Source of the DNA: Halomarinibacterium sp041392205 | GTDB taxonomy: Bacteria > Bacteroidota > Bacteroidia > Flavobacteriales > Flavobacteriaceae | Assembly: GCA_041392205.1 (NCBI GenBank) | Contig: JAWKMO010000003.1 | Location: 248,001-312,000, forward strand | Direction: 5' to 3' | DNA: 64,000 bases | Shown: positions 1 through 8,777 of the stretch, one piece after another | Position numbering within the stretch: position 1 is the stretch's first letter | How the letters are laid out: each line of letters opens with the position of its first letter | Program-made: the position numbers and the translations under genes | Notes under the pieces: generated by a model | Databases searched by the model: none | What the model was told of the DNA's origin: nothing | The model's input: the letters and a program-made list of their open reading frames with translations, nothing else

Positions 1-1960
1 GCGCATCAAAAGCAACTCCCATATCACTTTTAAAGGATTCCCGGGATCTTCCATAACCAAATGCCCGAGGGGGAAATAAGCGCAGTTGTTGCTCTGGGAT
101 AACCAGGTTTTTTGTGGAGAGTGTTTGTAATACGGCTTGTAAGGCATTTTGTTGCGCTACTTTGGGAAGCCCCATGGGGGCTACCCCTGCATACCCTTTT
201 ACCGTATAGTCATAATCCATTCCGCCAATAAGTTTTACAGCGGCTTCCGTTTGGTACCGATGTAAAAAATACAGGGGGACAAAAACATCTTCCAAAACGG
301 AATAGGGTTCTCCGGTACGAATGTTGTCTTCTGAAAAATTACGGATAGCAACTTCCCTAATTTTTAAAATATTTTCCAATTCTTCTGAGGCATTTTCCCC
401 ATTATCCCATAAATGCGCCTTCCCATGAGCGCCTCCGGTAGCTCGGGCATCACTATCGGTAATGTACCGCAGTCCAGTAGCAAACGCTCCTTCCAGCAAG
501 GCTTTTAAATAGGTATTTTCGTCTCCATTGGGAGCCTCTCCATAACTGTACGCAACGGTCACTTTATCCCATGCGCCAATGCCGGTGGCATACGCATTCT
601 TCAAATTTACTTCGTCGTTAATAAGCGCTAAAGTGGGATGCGGATAATCCATCACACTTGCCCTGTTGTTGGTACTCGCTGCAAAATTATGAGCAAAACC
701 CAAGGTATGCCCCACCTCGTGGGCAGACAGTTGCCGAATACGCGCCAAGGCCATTTCCAGCATAGGGGCATCGTTATCGTCCGAAACGGCAAAGGGTTTA
801 TTTAATAAGGCTTGGGCAATTAAAAAATCCTGACGAATACGTAAACTTCCCAAACTCACATGCCCTTTTATAATCTCCCCGGTTCTTGGGTCATTAATGG
901 TGGATCCGTAGCTCCATCCTCGGGTAGAACGGTGTACCCATTGGATCACATTGTAACGCACGTCCATAGGGTCGGCATCCTCTGGGAGTAACTTTACTTG
1001 GAAGGCATCTTTATACCCAATCGCTTCAAATGCCTGATTCCACCAACGCGCTCCTTCCAATAATGCAGACCGAATTGGCTCCGGAGTTCCGGGATCCAAA
1101 TAATAGATAATAGGCTCCTTGGCTTCACTTACCGCGGCGGTAGGGTCTTTCTTTTCCAAACGGTGACGGGTAATAAAACGTTTGGTAATAGGTTCCTGAA
1201 TGGGGGTAGCATAGTCCATATAGCTCATCGGATACGAACCACATCGGGGGTCAAACGCACGGGGTTGGTATCCTGCCTCCGGAAGTTCCACAAAGCTGTG
1301 ATGCTGAATTACGGTAATACTTTGCGAATTAGGGGCTACGCTTCTTAAATTGGAACCCGAGGTTTCGCCTACATAGGTTAAAAGGGCTTCAAATTCTACG
1401 TTTTTCGGGAAAGCTTTGGTGCGCTCCATCCACAGCGTGCTTCGGGATTTCTCCAGCTTAAAAGTCCCTTGTTTTTGCCGTTTTAAAGTGGAGACTACCT
1501 CATGGGCATCTTCCATTAAAAAGGGAGACAGATCGATTAAATAGACCTCATTTTTGGTTTCTTTAATCTCAAAACCAAACAACACCGACCGTGCAAACGC
1601 TTCTTCAATAGAGCGCTTTTCCAATACATTATCGGTATTCGCCCGATAATTCATATTGGGCTGTAACAATAAAATTTTGTTGCCGCTTTTCAAAAACTTA
1701 ACTACTTCTCCTCCCCCCAATTGTCCACGGTCCAACCCAATATCGTTAGAACCTAAACCGGTTCGCAGGGAATGCACATATAAAAATTCGGTGTCGAGTT
1801 TTGCTTTTGGGATTTCAAGGAAAATACTTCCCTCCTCTTCCGCATAATAAAAGGTAAAGAATCCGGTAAATGTTTGAACGTTTTTCTTTCCTTCCAGAAA
1901 TTGAGCATTCGCGAAGATGTTTCCGAGGAAAAAAATAAAAATAAGCAGTTTTTGTTTCAT
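1..1960 (-). CDS. Secreted zinc-dependent metalloprotease (DUF5117/DUF4953 type), partial
   Basis: An open frame runs from ATG at 1960 off the left edge, so about 653 residues are visible and the C-terminus is missing. The first ~20 residues are a signal peptide (MKQKLLIFIFFLGNIFANA). A zincin motif HEVGHTLGFAHNF starts at residue 414, with His414, His418 and His424 as likely zinc ligands and Glu415 as the general base. The N-terminal half resembles DUF5117, which precedes the DUF4953 metallopeptidase domain in long Bacteroidota proteins; that assignment is from memory of the family. It is probably exported to periplasm or surface and degrades proteins, substrate unknown. It is divergent from prfB. 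A near-consensus -7 box (AATCTTTG on the minus strand, 1973-1980) lies 12 bp upstream of the start. Confidence 0.85.
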   Translation of the reverse strand, partial: MKQKLLIFIFFLGNIFANAQFLEGKKNVQTFTGFFTFYYAEEEGSIFLEIPKAKLDTEFLYVHSLRTGLGSNDIGLDRGQLGGGEVVKFLKSGNKILLLQPNMNYRANTDNVLEKRSIEEAFARSVLFGFEIKETKNEVYLIDLSPFLMEDAHEVVSTLKRQKQGTFKLEKSRSTLWMERTKAFPKNVEFEALLTYVGETSGSNLRSVAPNSQSITVIQHHSFVELPEAGYQPRAFDPRCGSYPMSYMDYATPIQEPITKRFITRHRLEKKDPTAAVSEAKEPIIYYLDPGTPEPIRSALLEGARWWNQAFEAIGYKDAFQVKLLPEDADPMDVRYNVIQWVHRSTRGWSYGSTINDPRTGEIIKGHVSLGSLRIRQDFLIAQALLNKPFAVSDDNDAPMLEMALARIRQLSAHEVGHTLGFAHNFAASTNNRASVMDYPHPTLALINDEVNLKNAYATGIGAWDKVTVAYSYGEAPNGDENTYLKALLEGAFATGLRYITDSDARATGGAHGKAHLWDNGENASEELENILKIREVAIRNFSEDNIRTGEPYSVLEDVFVPLYFLHRYQTEAAVKLIGGMDYDYTVKGYAGVAPMGLPKVAQQNALQAVLQTLSTKNLVIPEQQLRLFPPRAFGYGRSRESFKSDMGVAFDA

Positions 1961-2016
1961 AGGTTTGTCTCCCAAAGATTTAAGGGTTAAATCTATTAAA
2001 TTTCTTTGAAAGTGTT

Positions 2017-2045
2017 TTGGCTTGTCTTCTTTAATCCTATTTTTG
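2017..2045 (+). promoter_or_regulatory. prfB promoter, Bacteroidota type
   Basis: TTG at 2017-2019, an 18-base spacer, then TATTTTTG at 2038-2045. This matches the Bacteroidota sigma-ABfr consensus TTG-N19-TAnnTTTG. The prfB start is 17 bases downstream. Confidence 0.6.
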
Positions 2046-2062
2046 TTGAAAATTTTCACCCT

Positions 2063-3170
2063 ATGACTACGATGGATCAGCTTAAAGATCTTAGAAATCG
2101 CCTGGATGCGTTAAGGAGGTATCTTTGACGTAGATGGCAAAAAAATAACCATCACCAACGACGAAGAAAAGACCTTCGACCCCAATTTCTGGAACAAACC
2201 GCAAGAGGCAGAGGCTTTTATGAAACAACTTCGCACCCTAAAAAAATGGGTGGAAGATTACGAAAAAGCAACTTCCTTTACGGAAGAAGCCGAAATCCTT
2301 TTTGAATTTTACAAAGAAGGCGAAGGCACCCAAGAGCAAGTAGATACTGCTTTTGAGAAGGCAGAAGAGGCTATTGAAGCCATCGAATTTAGAAATATGT
2401 TGAGCAGCGAAGGCGATGACCTTTCTGCCGTACTGCAAATTACTGCAGGAGCTGGGGGTACCGAAAGTTGCGACTGGGCCAGTATGCTCATGCGTATGTA
2501 CCTCATGTGGGCCGAAAAGAATGATTACAAGGTAAAAGAACTCAACTTTCAGGCGGGAGATGTGGCCGGAGTAAAAACCGTCACACTGGAAATTGAAGGC
2601 GAGTTTGCCTTTGGGTGGTTAAAAGGCGAAAACGGCGTACACCGTCTCGTGCGGATCTCTCCCTTCGACAGTAATGCCAAACGCCATACCAGTTTTGCCA
2701 GTGTGTATGTGTATCCTTTAGTCGACGACAGCATAGAAATAGCCATTAACCCAGCCGATATTTCCTGGGACTTTGCCCGTAGTAGTGGCGCCGGAGGACA
2801 AAATGTGAACAAGGTGGAAACCAAAGCCATCCTTACTCACCACCCTAGTGGCATTATTATTCACAATAGCGAAACCCGTTCCCAACTCGACAATCGGGAA
2901 AAGGCCATGCAAATGCTGAAGTCACAGTTGTATGAAATCGAACTTCGTAAGCAACAAGCCCAACGCGATGAGATTGAAGCCGGTAAAATGGCGATTGAAT
3001 GGGGCAGCCAGATTCGCAACTACGTGCTACACCCCTACAAACTCATTAAAGACGTACGTACCCAACATGAAACGGGCAATACCGATGCGGTGCTGGACGG
3101 CGATTTGGATGGTTTCTTAAAAGCCTATCTCATGATGACCGGGCAGGGAGAGAAAAGCAACGAACTCTAA
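2063..3170 (+). CDS. prfB: Peptide chain release factor 2, made by programmed +1 frameshift
   Basis: RF2 hydrolyses peptidyl-tRNA at UGA and UAA stop codons. Translation starts at ATG 2063 (or ATG 2072). It reads 21 codons to an in-frame UGA at 2126-2128, shifts +1 and continues from GAC at 2127 to the stop at 3168-3170, giving 368 residues; RF2 of E. coli has 365. The stop-codon recognition tripeptide SPF is at residues 199-201 and the catalytic GGQ at 244-246 (context SSGAGGQNVNK). A frame opened only at ATG 2220 would lose the N-terminal 52 residues, and the in-frame sequence between 2127 and 2220 is RF2-like, so the frameshifted product is the real one. RF2 level autoregulates the shift: low RF2 lets ribosomes pause on UGA and slip. 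Confidence 0.96.
2111..2129 (+). promoter_or_regulatory. RF2 programmed frameshift site
   Basis: The string AGGAGG (2114-2119) is followed by TAT, the slippery CTT (2123-2125), then TGA C. Spacing and slip codon match the E. coli prfB site, where AGGGGG precedes UAUCUUUGAC. The internal Shine-Dalgarno-like element pairs with 16S rRNA and pushes the ribosome +1 while UGA is in the A site. Confidence 0.95.
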
Positions 3171-3460
3171 TTTACGTATAAGTACGTAGTGACAAATCGC
3201 TTATTTCCAGCTACTTTCGGTTTATAATAAACTAAAACAAGGATATAAACCAACCGCTTTTCCCGAAGGCTCACCCCCATGGTTACCTTTATCAACACCG
3301 GCTATACGACCCTAACAAGGCAGGCATGCCCTATTTAAAACGGTGATTGGATGGTAGATTTTTGTATCTTTAGAAAGAACTAAAATAGGGTTTATGCTGT
3401 TTTAACAAATAGTAAAACCATCCTAAAAATTAGGATATAACGAGTTGTGAGAAATTTTGA
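3171..3460. other. Gene-free junction between prfB and the accessory island
   Basis: About 290 bp with no convincing gene. The middle (about 3240-3330) has base composition like the core genes and holds only a short unconvincing frame from ATG 3279, so it may be a remnant. TATCTTTA at 3365-3372 is one base from the -7 consensus. A small perfect hairpin TCCTAA-AAA-TTAGGA lies at 3421-3435. GTTGTGAGA at 3444-3452 is the left arm of an inverted repeat whose right arm TCTCACAAC is at 5241-5249, so the two-gene unit between them is bracketed. Confidence 0.5.
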
Positions 3461-3895
3461 ATGAACATTAAAAAACAGGACATACAGAAAATAATATTAA
3501 GAGATTTTAGTTGGGTTCCAAAACTGAATAACAAGTTGCACGTTGTTGACAATGAATATATTTCAATAAGTAAAACGTTCGTATTAAATACTATTAAACA
3601 CGATGAATGGCTTAAAAGAGAAATAAGTTACAGACCTGATGTCTTTGATTGTGATGATTATGTAATGTACCTTAAATGTAAACTTTCAAAGTTATTCGTT
3701 AATGATAATCAAAAACTACCTGCAGCTTTGGGTTTTATTATAACCGATAGACACGCTTTTAACTTTTCTATTGACTACGAGGGGCGAATAATTATTTATG
3801 ACACAGTTGCAACTAAACTAGAATTAAATCCAACAAAATTTAAAATATTTCTAGATTATAAACCAGGTAATACAGTAAAACTTATGTACATATGA
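3461..3895 (+). CDS. Unknown small protein with possible Cys-His (papain-like) active site
   Basis: 144 residues, no signal peptide or membrane segment. The frame holds FDCDDYV (Cys64, Asp65, Asp66), then DRHAFN (His98, Asn101), then IIIYDT (Asp114). The order Cys, His, Asn/Asp with a strand reading 'activity on the body of the protein' resembles compact papain-like or transglutaminase-like cysteine hydrolases of the CDD...H type; this is pattern inference, not a family assignment. The stop overlaps the start of the next gene by four bases (ATGA, 3892-3895), so the two are translationally coupled and probably work together. The DNA is clearly more AT-rich than prfB upstream, which suggests acquisition by transfer. 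Confidence 0.6.
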   Translation: MNIKKQDIQKIILRDFSWVPKLNNKLHVVDNEYISISKTFVLNTIKHDEWLKREISYRPDVFDCDDYVMYLKCKLSKLFVNDNQKLPAALGFIITDRHAFNFSIDYEGRIIIYDTVATKLELNPTKFKIFLDYKPGNTVKLMYI

Positions 3896-5235
3896 AAAAA
3901 ATACTATTCTTACTCACTTGTATTTCAATTATAGCTTGTTCAAGATCATTAACATCTATAGATTATTCAAAGGCAAATTCACAAAAAGGAATTCTATACA
4001 ATCTTCCCAAATCAATTATAAAACTTGACTTGGAGTATTCAATATATAAAGATTATTATTTTCTCAACGGTGAAAAAATTTACACTAGTAATCCATACGC
4101 AAAACTAGAGAATCCAATTACTGTAACTTCTGTATCTGTGCCTGATGATAAAAGTAACTACATATTGACATATAAGAAAAATAATTCTAATTATTTTTAC
4201 GAAGACAACTACACTGTCGAATTGAATTCAAATGGCACAATAAAATCATTAAATTGGGAAACTGAAAATGTTATTCCAGATATTGCTTCAAATATAATTT
4301 CAACAGGATTAAACATTTTTAAAACAATATCACCCGCATCTGATGAAAGTGCTATCGATGAAAAACTGAACTTAATAAGTCACTTAGAGAAAGAAGTAAC
4401 AATAATTGATAATAAAATCAAACTAGCTACCTCAAAGGAAAATTTGAAAAAAGTAAAAGAATTAAAAGAACTTCAAAACATAATAATTTCAAGAGTTGAA
4501 AAATTAAAAACTCTAAATAAAAAAGGTCAAAAAGACAAAACAACAAAATCAGTAACTTTATATATTAATCTAGAAAAAGATTATTCAGAGGACATTTTTA
4601 TTGATAAACAAATTGATACAACATCTAAAGATGTTTCTTATATAATTGATTTAAAATCAAAGTTTAAGGGTATTGATGAGGAATCTTTTCCTAAAGTCGT
4701 ATTGACACTTCCTATAAATACAGGAAAAAATAATAGTGCAGAAGGTGTCAAATACAGATTACCCAAAAAAGTGAGTTACACATTAACTTTAAAAGATGTA
4801 AATGATATTGAATATCCTGAAAGACTTTTAATTAGTAGTGATATTCAGATTATTCAGTATGGTGATATTAATAGTTTTCCCTTAACAGTTAAAGGGAGCA
4901 AGAAATCTAAAATAGCACTTACAATTGACGAGAAAACAGGTCTAATAACTAAAGTTTCTAATACTAGTAATAGTATTTTAAAAGAATCAAGTTCATTTTT
5001 AAAAACCTCATCAGAAGAAATCTACAACACTTTTGATGATTATTCTTTTAAGAAAAAGAAAAAAGAATTAGAGAATGAAAAGTCATTACTTGAGCTTCAA
5101 AGTTCAATAGACAATTTGACCAAAGATGAGGTCAAACCAACAGAAATAGAAGTTAAAATTGCTGAATTAAAATTTCTTCTTGAAAGACTAGAATTAGAGA
5201 AAAAAATCAAGGAATTAGAAGATAATGAGGAGTAA
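3892..5235 (+). CDS. Unknown lipoprotein with coiled coils
   Basis: 447 residues. A signal peptide ends in lipobox IIAC with Cys16 as the lipidation site, so the product should be anchored in the outer or inner membrane facing the periplasm or surface. The middle is beta-rich (VTLYINLEKDY, YTLTLKDV). Charged heptad-like stretches at about 165-205 and 375-447 (ending KKIKELEDNEE) predict coiled coils. I recognise no domain. It is coupled by ATGA overlap to the papain-like gene upstream. The pair is bracketed by GTTGTGAGA/TCTCACAAC inverted repeats and followed by an attC-like hairpin, which suggests it moved as one unit. It could be a secreted effector with a carrier or an envelope-stress pair; the sequence does not decide. 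Confidence 0.65.
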   Translation: MKKILFLLTCISIIACSRSLTSIDYSKANSQKGILYNLPKSIIKLDLEYSIYKDYYFLNGEKIYTSNPYAKLENPITVTSVSVPDDKSNYILTYKKNNSNYFYEDNYTVELNSNGTIKSLNWETENVIPDIASNIISTGLNIFKTISPASDESAIDEKLNLISHLEKEVTIIDNKIKLATSKENLKKVKELKELQNIIISRVEKLKTLNKKGQKDKTTKSVTLYINLEKDYSEDIFIDKQIDTTSKDVSYIIDLKSKFKGIDEESFPKVVLTLPINTGKNNSAEGVKYRLPKKVSYTLTLKDVNDIEYPERLLISSDIQIIQYGDINSFPLTVKGSKKSKIALTIDEKTGLITKVSNTSNSILKESSSFLKTSSEEIYNTFDDYSFKKKKKELENEKSLLELQSSIDNLTKDEVKPTEIEVKIAELKFLLERLELEKKIKELEDNEE

Positions 5236-5241
5236 AAACGT

Positions 5242-5374
5242 CTCACAACAATGTATAAAAATAATAGCGGTTTAATCGCTAAATCGAAAGTGAGTTAATA
5301 TAATAAAGGTCTGAGTTTAATTGAATAGTTAGTGCTTTAAAATCCGCTAATATTCTTATACAAGACCGTTAAAT
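5242..5374 (+). repeat. attC-like hairpin site downstream of the lipoprotein gene
   Basis: The outer boxes are TCACAAC (5243-5249), resembling the integron R'' box RYYYAAC, and GTTAAAT (5368-5374), a perfect match to the R' box GTTRRRY. Inside lie 19-nt arms at 5252-5270 and 5344-5362, complementary at 17 of 19 positions, around a 73-nt variable centre. Total length (~132 nt) and layout fit integron attC sites. No integrase gene is in the window, so this is a structural resemblance. Confidence 0.45.
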
Positions 5375-5394
5375 GCAAACCTAAAATGAAGTAG

Positions 5395-6168
5395 ATGCCT
5401 ACAGTATCTTCCATATTTTCAAATTCTCCAATCAACCTTGGGAATGATAACTTTTTGCATATTATAGAAATAGAATCAATTTCGCCCGCCTTGGGAAATC
5501 TGATAAATGATAAAATAAGGCTAATTACAGAAGGGAATACTTCTACTGATGTCGCTGTTGTTAAGAAAAGACTTTCTGACTATTTGCATAAAAAAAAAGG
5601 GACAACAATCGAAATGGGAGCAGTAGCAGAATTTATGATTCATCTTTATTTGAACCATATTGGTTTTAAGCAAGAATTCTTGTTTTATAACTTAGAGGAA
5701 AGATCAATAAAAAAGGGCTTTGATGGTTATTATACAATTAACAAAGAGGAATGGATACTTGAAAGTAAATCAGGAAATAGTTCAGTTTCTGGAAATACTC
5801 ATCCGTCTAAATTTTCTGAGGCTTATGCAGATTTGGAAACAAAGGTAAAGGATGCCAATGGGAATAATCCATGGAGAAATGCATACAATCATGCCTGTCA
5901 TGTTGATGTACAAAGCCCTGAAGATATACGTAAAAATTTAAAATTATTGGCTGATGATTTTGATAGTAACAAGTATAAAGAAATTGAAAACTTGAATATT
6001 ATACCAGCCTCAACACTCTTTCTGGAAGGTACATGGATCTCCGCAAATCAAAGCGAAATAGAGACTCAAATTCGCTCATTACTTACTTCCAAGGCTTATA
6101 AACGAATACACATTCTTTGTATAAACAAGAAGTCAATAGAACTTCTGTCGGATTTTTTAAACACGTAA
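5395..6168 (+). CDS. hamA: HamA-like (DUF1837) nuclease of a Hachiman-type defence system
   Basis: 257 residues, soluble. The pattern is that of DUF1837/HamA: a helix with GAVAEF and Glu79, then FDGYY (Asp110), then WILESKSG with Glu123 and Lys125, which together make a PD-(D/E)xK nuclease core. In Hachiman, HamA is the nuclease effector held inactive by HamB until HamB senses foreign or damaged DNA. Here the helicase gene starts three bases after the stop, the usual HamA-HamB order. An alternative reading is AbpA of the related AbpAB system. The start ATG 5395 has no in-frame upstream alternative that extends a recognisable domain. The DNA is AT-rich like the rest of the island. Confidence 0.72.
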   Translation: MPTVSSIFSNSPINLGNDNFLHIIEIESISPALGNLINDKIRLITEGNTSTDVAVVKKRLSDYLHKKKGTTIEMGAVAEFMIHLYLNHIGFKQEFLFYNLEERSIKKGFDGYYTINKEEWILESKSGNSSVSGNTHPSKFSEAYADLETKVKDANGNNPWRNAYNHACHVDVQSPEDIRKNLKLLADDFDSNKYKEIENLNIIPASTLFLEGTWISANQSEIETQIRSLLTSKAYKRIHILCINKKSIELLSDFLNT

Positions 6169-6171
6169 GCT

Positions 6172-8607
6172 ATGTTAAGTCGTGAAAAGGCCAATCTTAC
6201 AGCAATCGGAAAAATTGAGTTATTTCAGACAGTCTTTGAAAAACTCACTGTTAATAATACGCTTTCGTATTCTGAGAAATCTTATATTCTTGCTACGGCA
6301 ATCTTGTTTCTAAAACATTATGAAAGAGATAACAAATATAAGACATATGCGGACATTGCTTATTATATTATCCTTAAATACTCGGTTAAATATCAGGATT
6401 ACATTCCATTATATGATTTTTCAGTAAACTTTGGTTTTTTCCCTATTGTCCAGTCATTACTCAATGAGCAACTTTACTCTGAAGAAAAATTAGTAGACTT
6501 CTTTGTAAGTGCACGACTAGCTGAGTTTATAACTTCAAACGATTACATTGAGACTTTAGAACAGAATTTGCAAAGCATTAAATTTCTTGAAGACGAAACA
6601 AGTGAAAAAGCATATTTAGCGCCAACTTCCTTTGGCAAGAGTTCTATAATTGTTGATTATATTAGAAGGAATACAGAGCGAGCTACAAAAGTCATTATTG
6701 TTGTACCAACTAAGTCGCTTCTAATGCAGACATATAGAATGATTAGAAGTGCAAATTTAGGAAGGAGGATAATTATTCACGATGAAATGTATAATGACGA
6801 CAATAGTTTCATAGCTGTATTTACTCAAGAAAGAGCTCTACGGCTAATTAGCCGAAAAGAAGTAGTTTTTGACGCTTTAATTATAGACGAAGCTCATAAT
6901 CTTCTTAGGAGTGATACTGGAAACCGGCAAATTTTACTATCAAGATTAATTGCTCGAAATTTGAAGAACAACCCTAACCAAAAAACTATTTATTTGTCAC
7001 CACTGATTGATGAAGTATCCAATTTACGGGTTTCAAAAAATCAGAATATTAATTCACACAAGATTCATTTTAACATTAAAGAACCTGAAATATTTGAACT
7101 TACTATAACGAATAGGAAGTATCAATATAATCGTTTCGTAAATCAGTTTTACCTTCTTGAATCTAATGTACCAAACAAGTATAACTACATTCTAAATAAT
7201 GCTCAGAAAAAGAACTTTATTTATGAAAATTCTCCAAGGTCAATAGAAGCAGAAGCAAAAGCTCTTTCAACTCATCTTTCTTTAATAGAAAATGATAGTG
7301 ATTTGAATAATCTACTTACCGTTTTGAAGCAGGAAGTTCATGAGGACTTTTACGGGATTAAATACTTAAAGAACGGCATCATTTACCTCCATGGAAAACT
7401 ACCTGATATAATAAAAGAGTATCTAGAGAGCAAGTTCAAGGAAATAAAATCAATAAAATATTTAGTTGCTAATTCAGTGATTTTAGAGGGAATAAACTTA
7501 CCAATTGATTCACTTTTTATATTGAATACATACCGATTAGATGGTAAAGAATTAATAAATTTAATTGGGAGGATTAACAGACTGAATGAAATATTCAATT
7601 CTGACAACTTTGATTTAAATAAATTACTACCTAAAGTTCATTTTATCAACAACAAAGACTATGCTGATGGTCATAATAAAAAAATCAGGCTTCTTAGAAG
7701 TAGGATATTTGAAGATAAAATTGAAAATCCTACACTGGAAGGATTTGACGATTCGAAACTGAGCAATGAACAAAAGCAATCTATTGAAAAAATACTAGAA
7801 AATGAGTCTCTGTTATTAAATGATCAAAATACAGAAGAAGGGAAATTAAAACAGTATCTAATTGAGTTTGGCATTATTGATTATTACTCTGATATAGATG
7901 TATTTATAGAATCATTTTTTCGAAATAAGGAATTAATTGATAACGGAAGATTGAATGGTTGGAATTCATTAAATACTATTGAAAAGGTATATGTCATATT
8001 TTTAGAATCTCAAGAAATTACTGATTACGAATTTAATAGATTACAAAATGAACCTGCAAGAAATTATTATCAAAATTATATTTCCAACTCTAGAAGAGAT
8101 TCTTTCAATCAACGGGTTGTTTCTCATGTAAATTACTTTAAGGAAATGGCTGAAAACACCGATCCCCGAAGGCGTTATCTTTATGTTGGGCAGACTTATG
8201 GCGAAATATCTTATGACAACAATACTGAAAGTTTTTTTAGAAACTACATAAACTTGGCAACCAAAACTAACGAGGAAATTGTTAACCTCGCAATTGTGAA
8301 ATTAAAAATGGAAGACGATTTCATTAGCTTCAAATTGAACAGATTTATAGTTATGCTTTTTGATTTTAGTTTAATCTCAAGAGATGAATATAACAACTTC
8401 ATATATGGAACTACTGATCTAAAGAAAATAGAATTAACTAGAAGTGGCTTGACAATAAGTCTAATCGGAAAATTGGAGAATGACGACCAACTTAAGAACA
8501 TCGATTTCGATTCTTATAACAACCTTGTGGCGAATGAGGAATTCAATAGGTATTTATTGACAATTAACGATCTAAACCGTTACGAAATGAATAAATATAT
8601 AGAATAA
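6172..8607 (+). CDS. hamB: HamB-like superfamily 2 DEAH helicase of a Hachiman-type defence system
   Basis: 811 residues. Helicase motifs in order: Walker A APTSFGKSS (150-158), Ia region VVPTKSLL, Walker B DEAH (239-242), motif III-like LSP in IYLSPLIDE, motif V SVILEGINLP, and motif VI with GRINR (466-470). About 140 residues precede the ATPase core and about 340 follow it, a long tail typical of defence helicases rather than RecG or RecQ. By analogy HamB surveys DNA with ATP and releases the HamA nuclease on infection. It is coupled to hamA (3-bp gap). No methyltransferase or specificity subunit is nearby, which argues against a restriction-modification locus. Confidence 0.75.
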   Translation: MLSREKANLTAIGKIELFQTVFEKLTVNNTLSYSEKSYILATAILFLKHYERDNKYKTYADIAYYIILKYSVKYQDYIPLYDFSVNFGFFPIVQSLLNEQLYSEEKLVDFFVSARLAEFITSNDYIETLEQNLQSIKFLEDETSEKAYLAPTSFGKSSIIVDYIRRNTERATKVIIVVPTKSLLMQTYRMIRSANLGRRIIIHDEMYNDDNSFIAVFTQERALRLISRKEVVFDALIIDEAHNLLRSDTGNRQILLSRLIARNLKNNPNQKTIYLSPLIDEVSNLRVSKNQNINSHKIHFNIKEPEIFELTITNRKYQYNRFVNQFYLLESNVPNKYNYILNNAQKKNFIYENSPRSIEAEAKALSTHLSLIENDSDLNNLLTVLKQEVHEDFYGIKYLKNGIIYLHGKLPDIIKEYLESKFKEIKSIKYLVANSVILEGINLPIDSLFILNTYRLDGKELINLIGRINRLNEIFNSDNFDLNKLLPKVHFINNKDYADGHNKKIRLLRSRIFEDKIENPTLEGFDDSKLSNEQKQSIEKILENESLLLNDQNTEEGKLKQYLIEFGIIDYYSDIDVFIESFFRNKELIDNGRLNGWNSLNTIEKVYVIFLESQEITDYEFNRLQNEPARNYYQNYISNSRRDSFNQRVVSHVNYFKEMAENTDPRRRYLYVGQTYGEISYDNNTESFFRNYINLATKTNEEIVNLAIVKLKMEDDFISFKLNRFIVMLFDFSLISRDEYNNFIYGTTDLKKIELTRSGLTISLIGKLENDDQLKNIDFDSYNNLVANEEFNRYLLTINDLNRYEMNKYIE

Positions 8608-8777
8608 ATGTCTGAAATTATCATCACCTTTACGCAAGCAGGGGTTTCGTGCTTCGTAGAACAGGTATATGGTAAATTTGAATTTCAGTTCTTCTTAGGA
8701 AGTTCAGTAGTTAAAATCACTGCCTGAGTATAGCTGAGAACAGTTTCATTAAATCATAACCCAATTAAACTTTATCT
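8608..8777. other. Right edge of the defence island; short doubtful frame
   Basis: A 39-codon frame starts at ATG 8608, directly after the hamB stop, and ends at TGA 8725-8727. It has no recognisable motif and could be a remnant left by insertion of the island. TATCTTTG at 8773-8780 matches the -7 consensus and overlaps the putative TTG start of the next gene. Confidence 0.35.

Noticed and set aside
2126..2128. Apparent nonsense mutation or sequencing error near the start of prfB
   Set aside because: The UGA sits in the exact RF2 frameshift context, with AGGAGG and CTT TGA C, and the +1 frame continues the protein.
5395..8607. Type I or III restriction locus, or Gabija
   Set aside because: There is no methyltransferase or specificity subunit, the nuclease is a separate small PD-(D/E)xK protein, and the helicase lacks a TOPRIM or UvrD layout; Hachiman-type fits better.
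3171..8777. Direct repeats marking integration ends of the defence island
   Set aside because: I compared the prfB end with the 8608-8777 stretch and saw no convincing duplication; only the internal attC-like and inverted repeats are supported.
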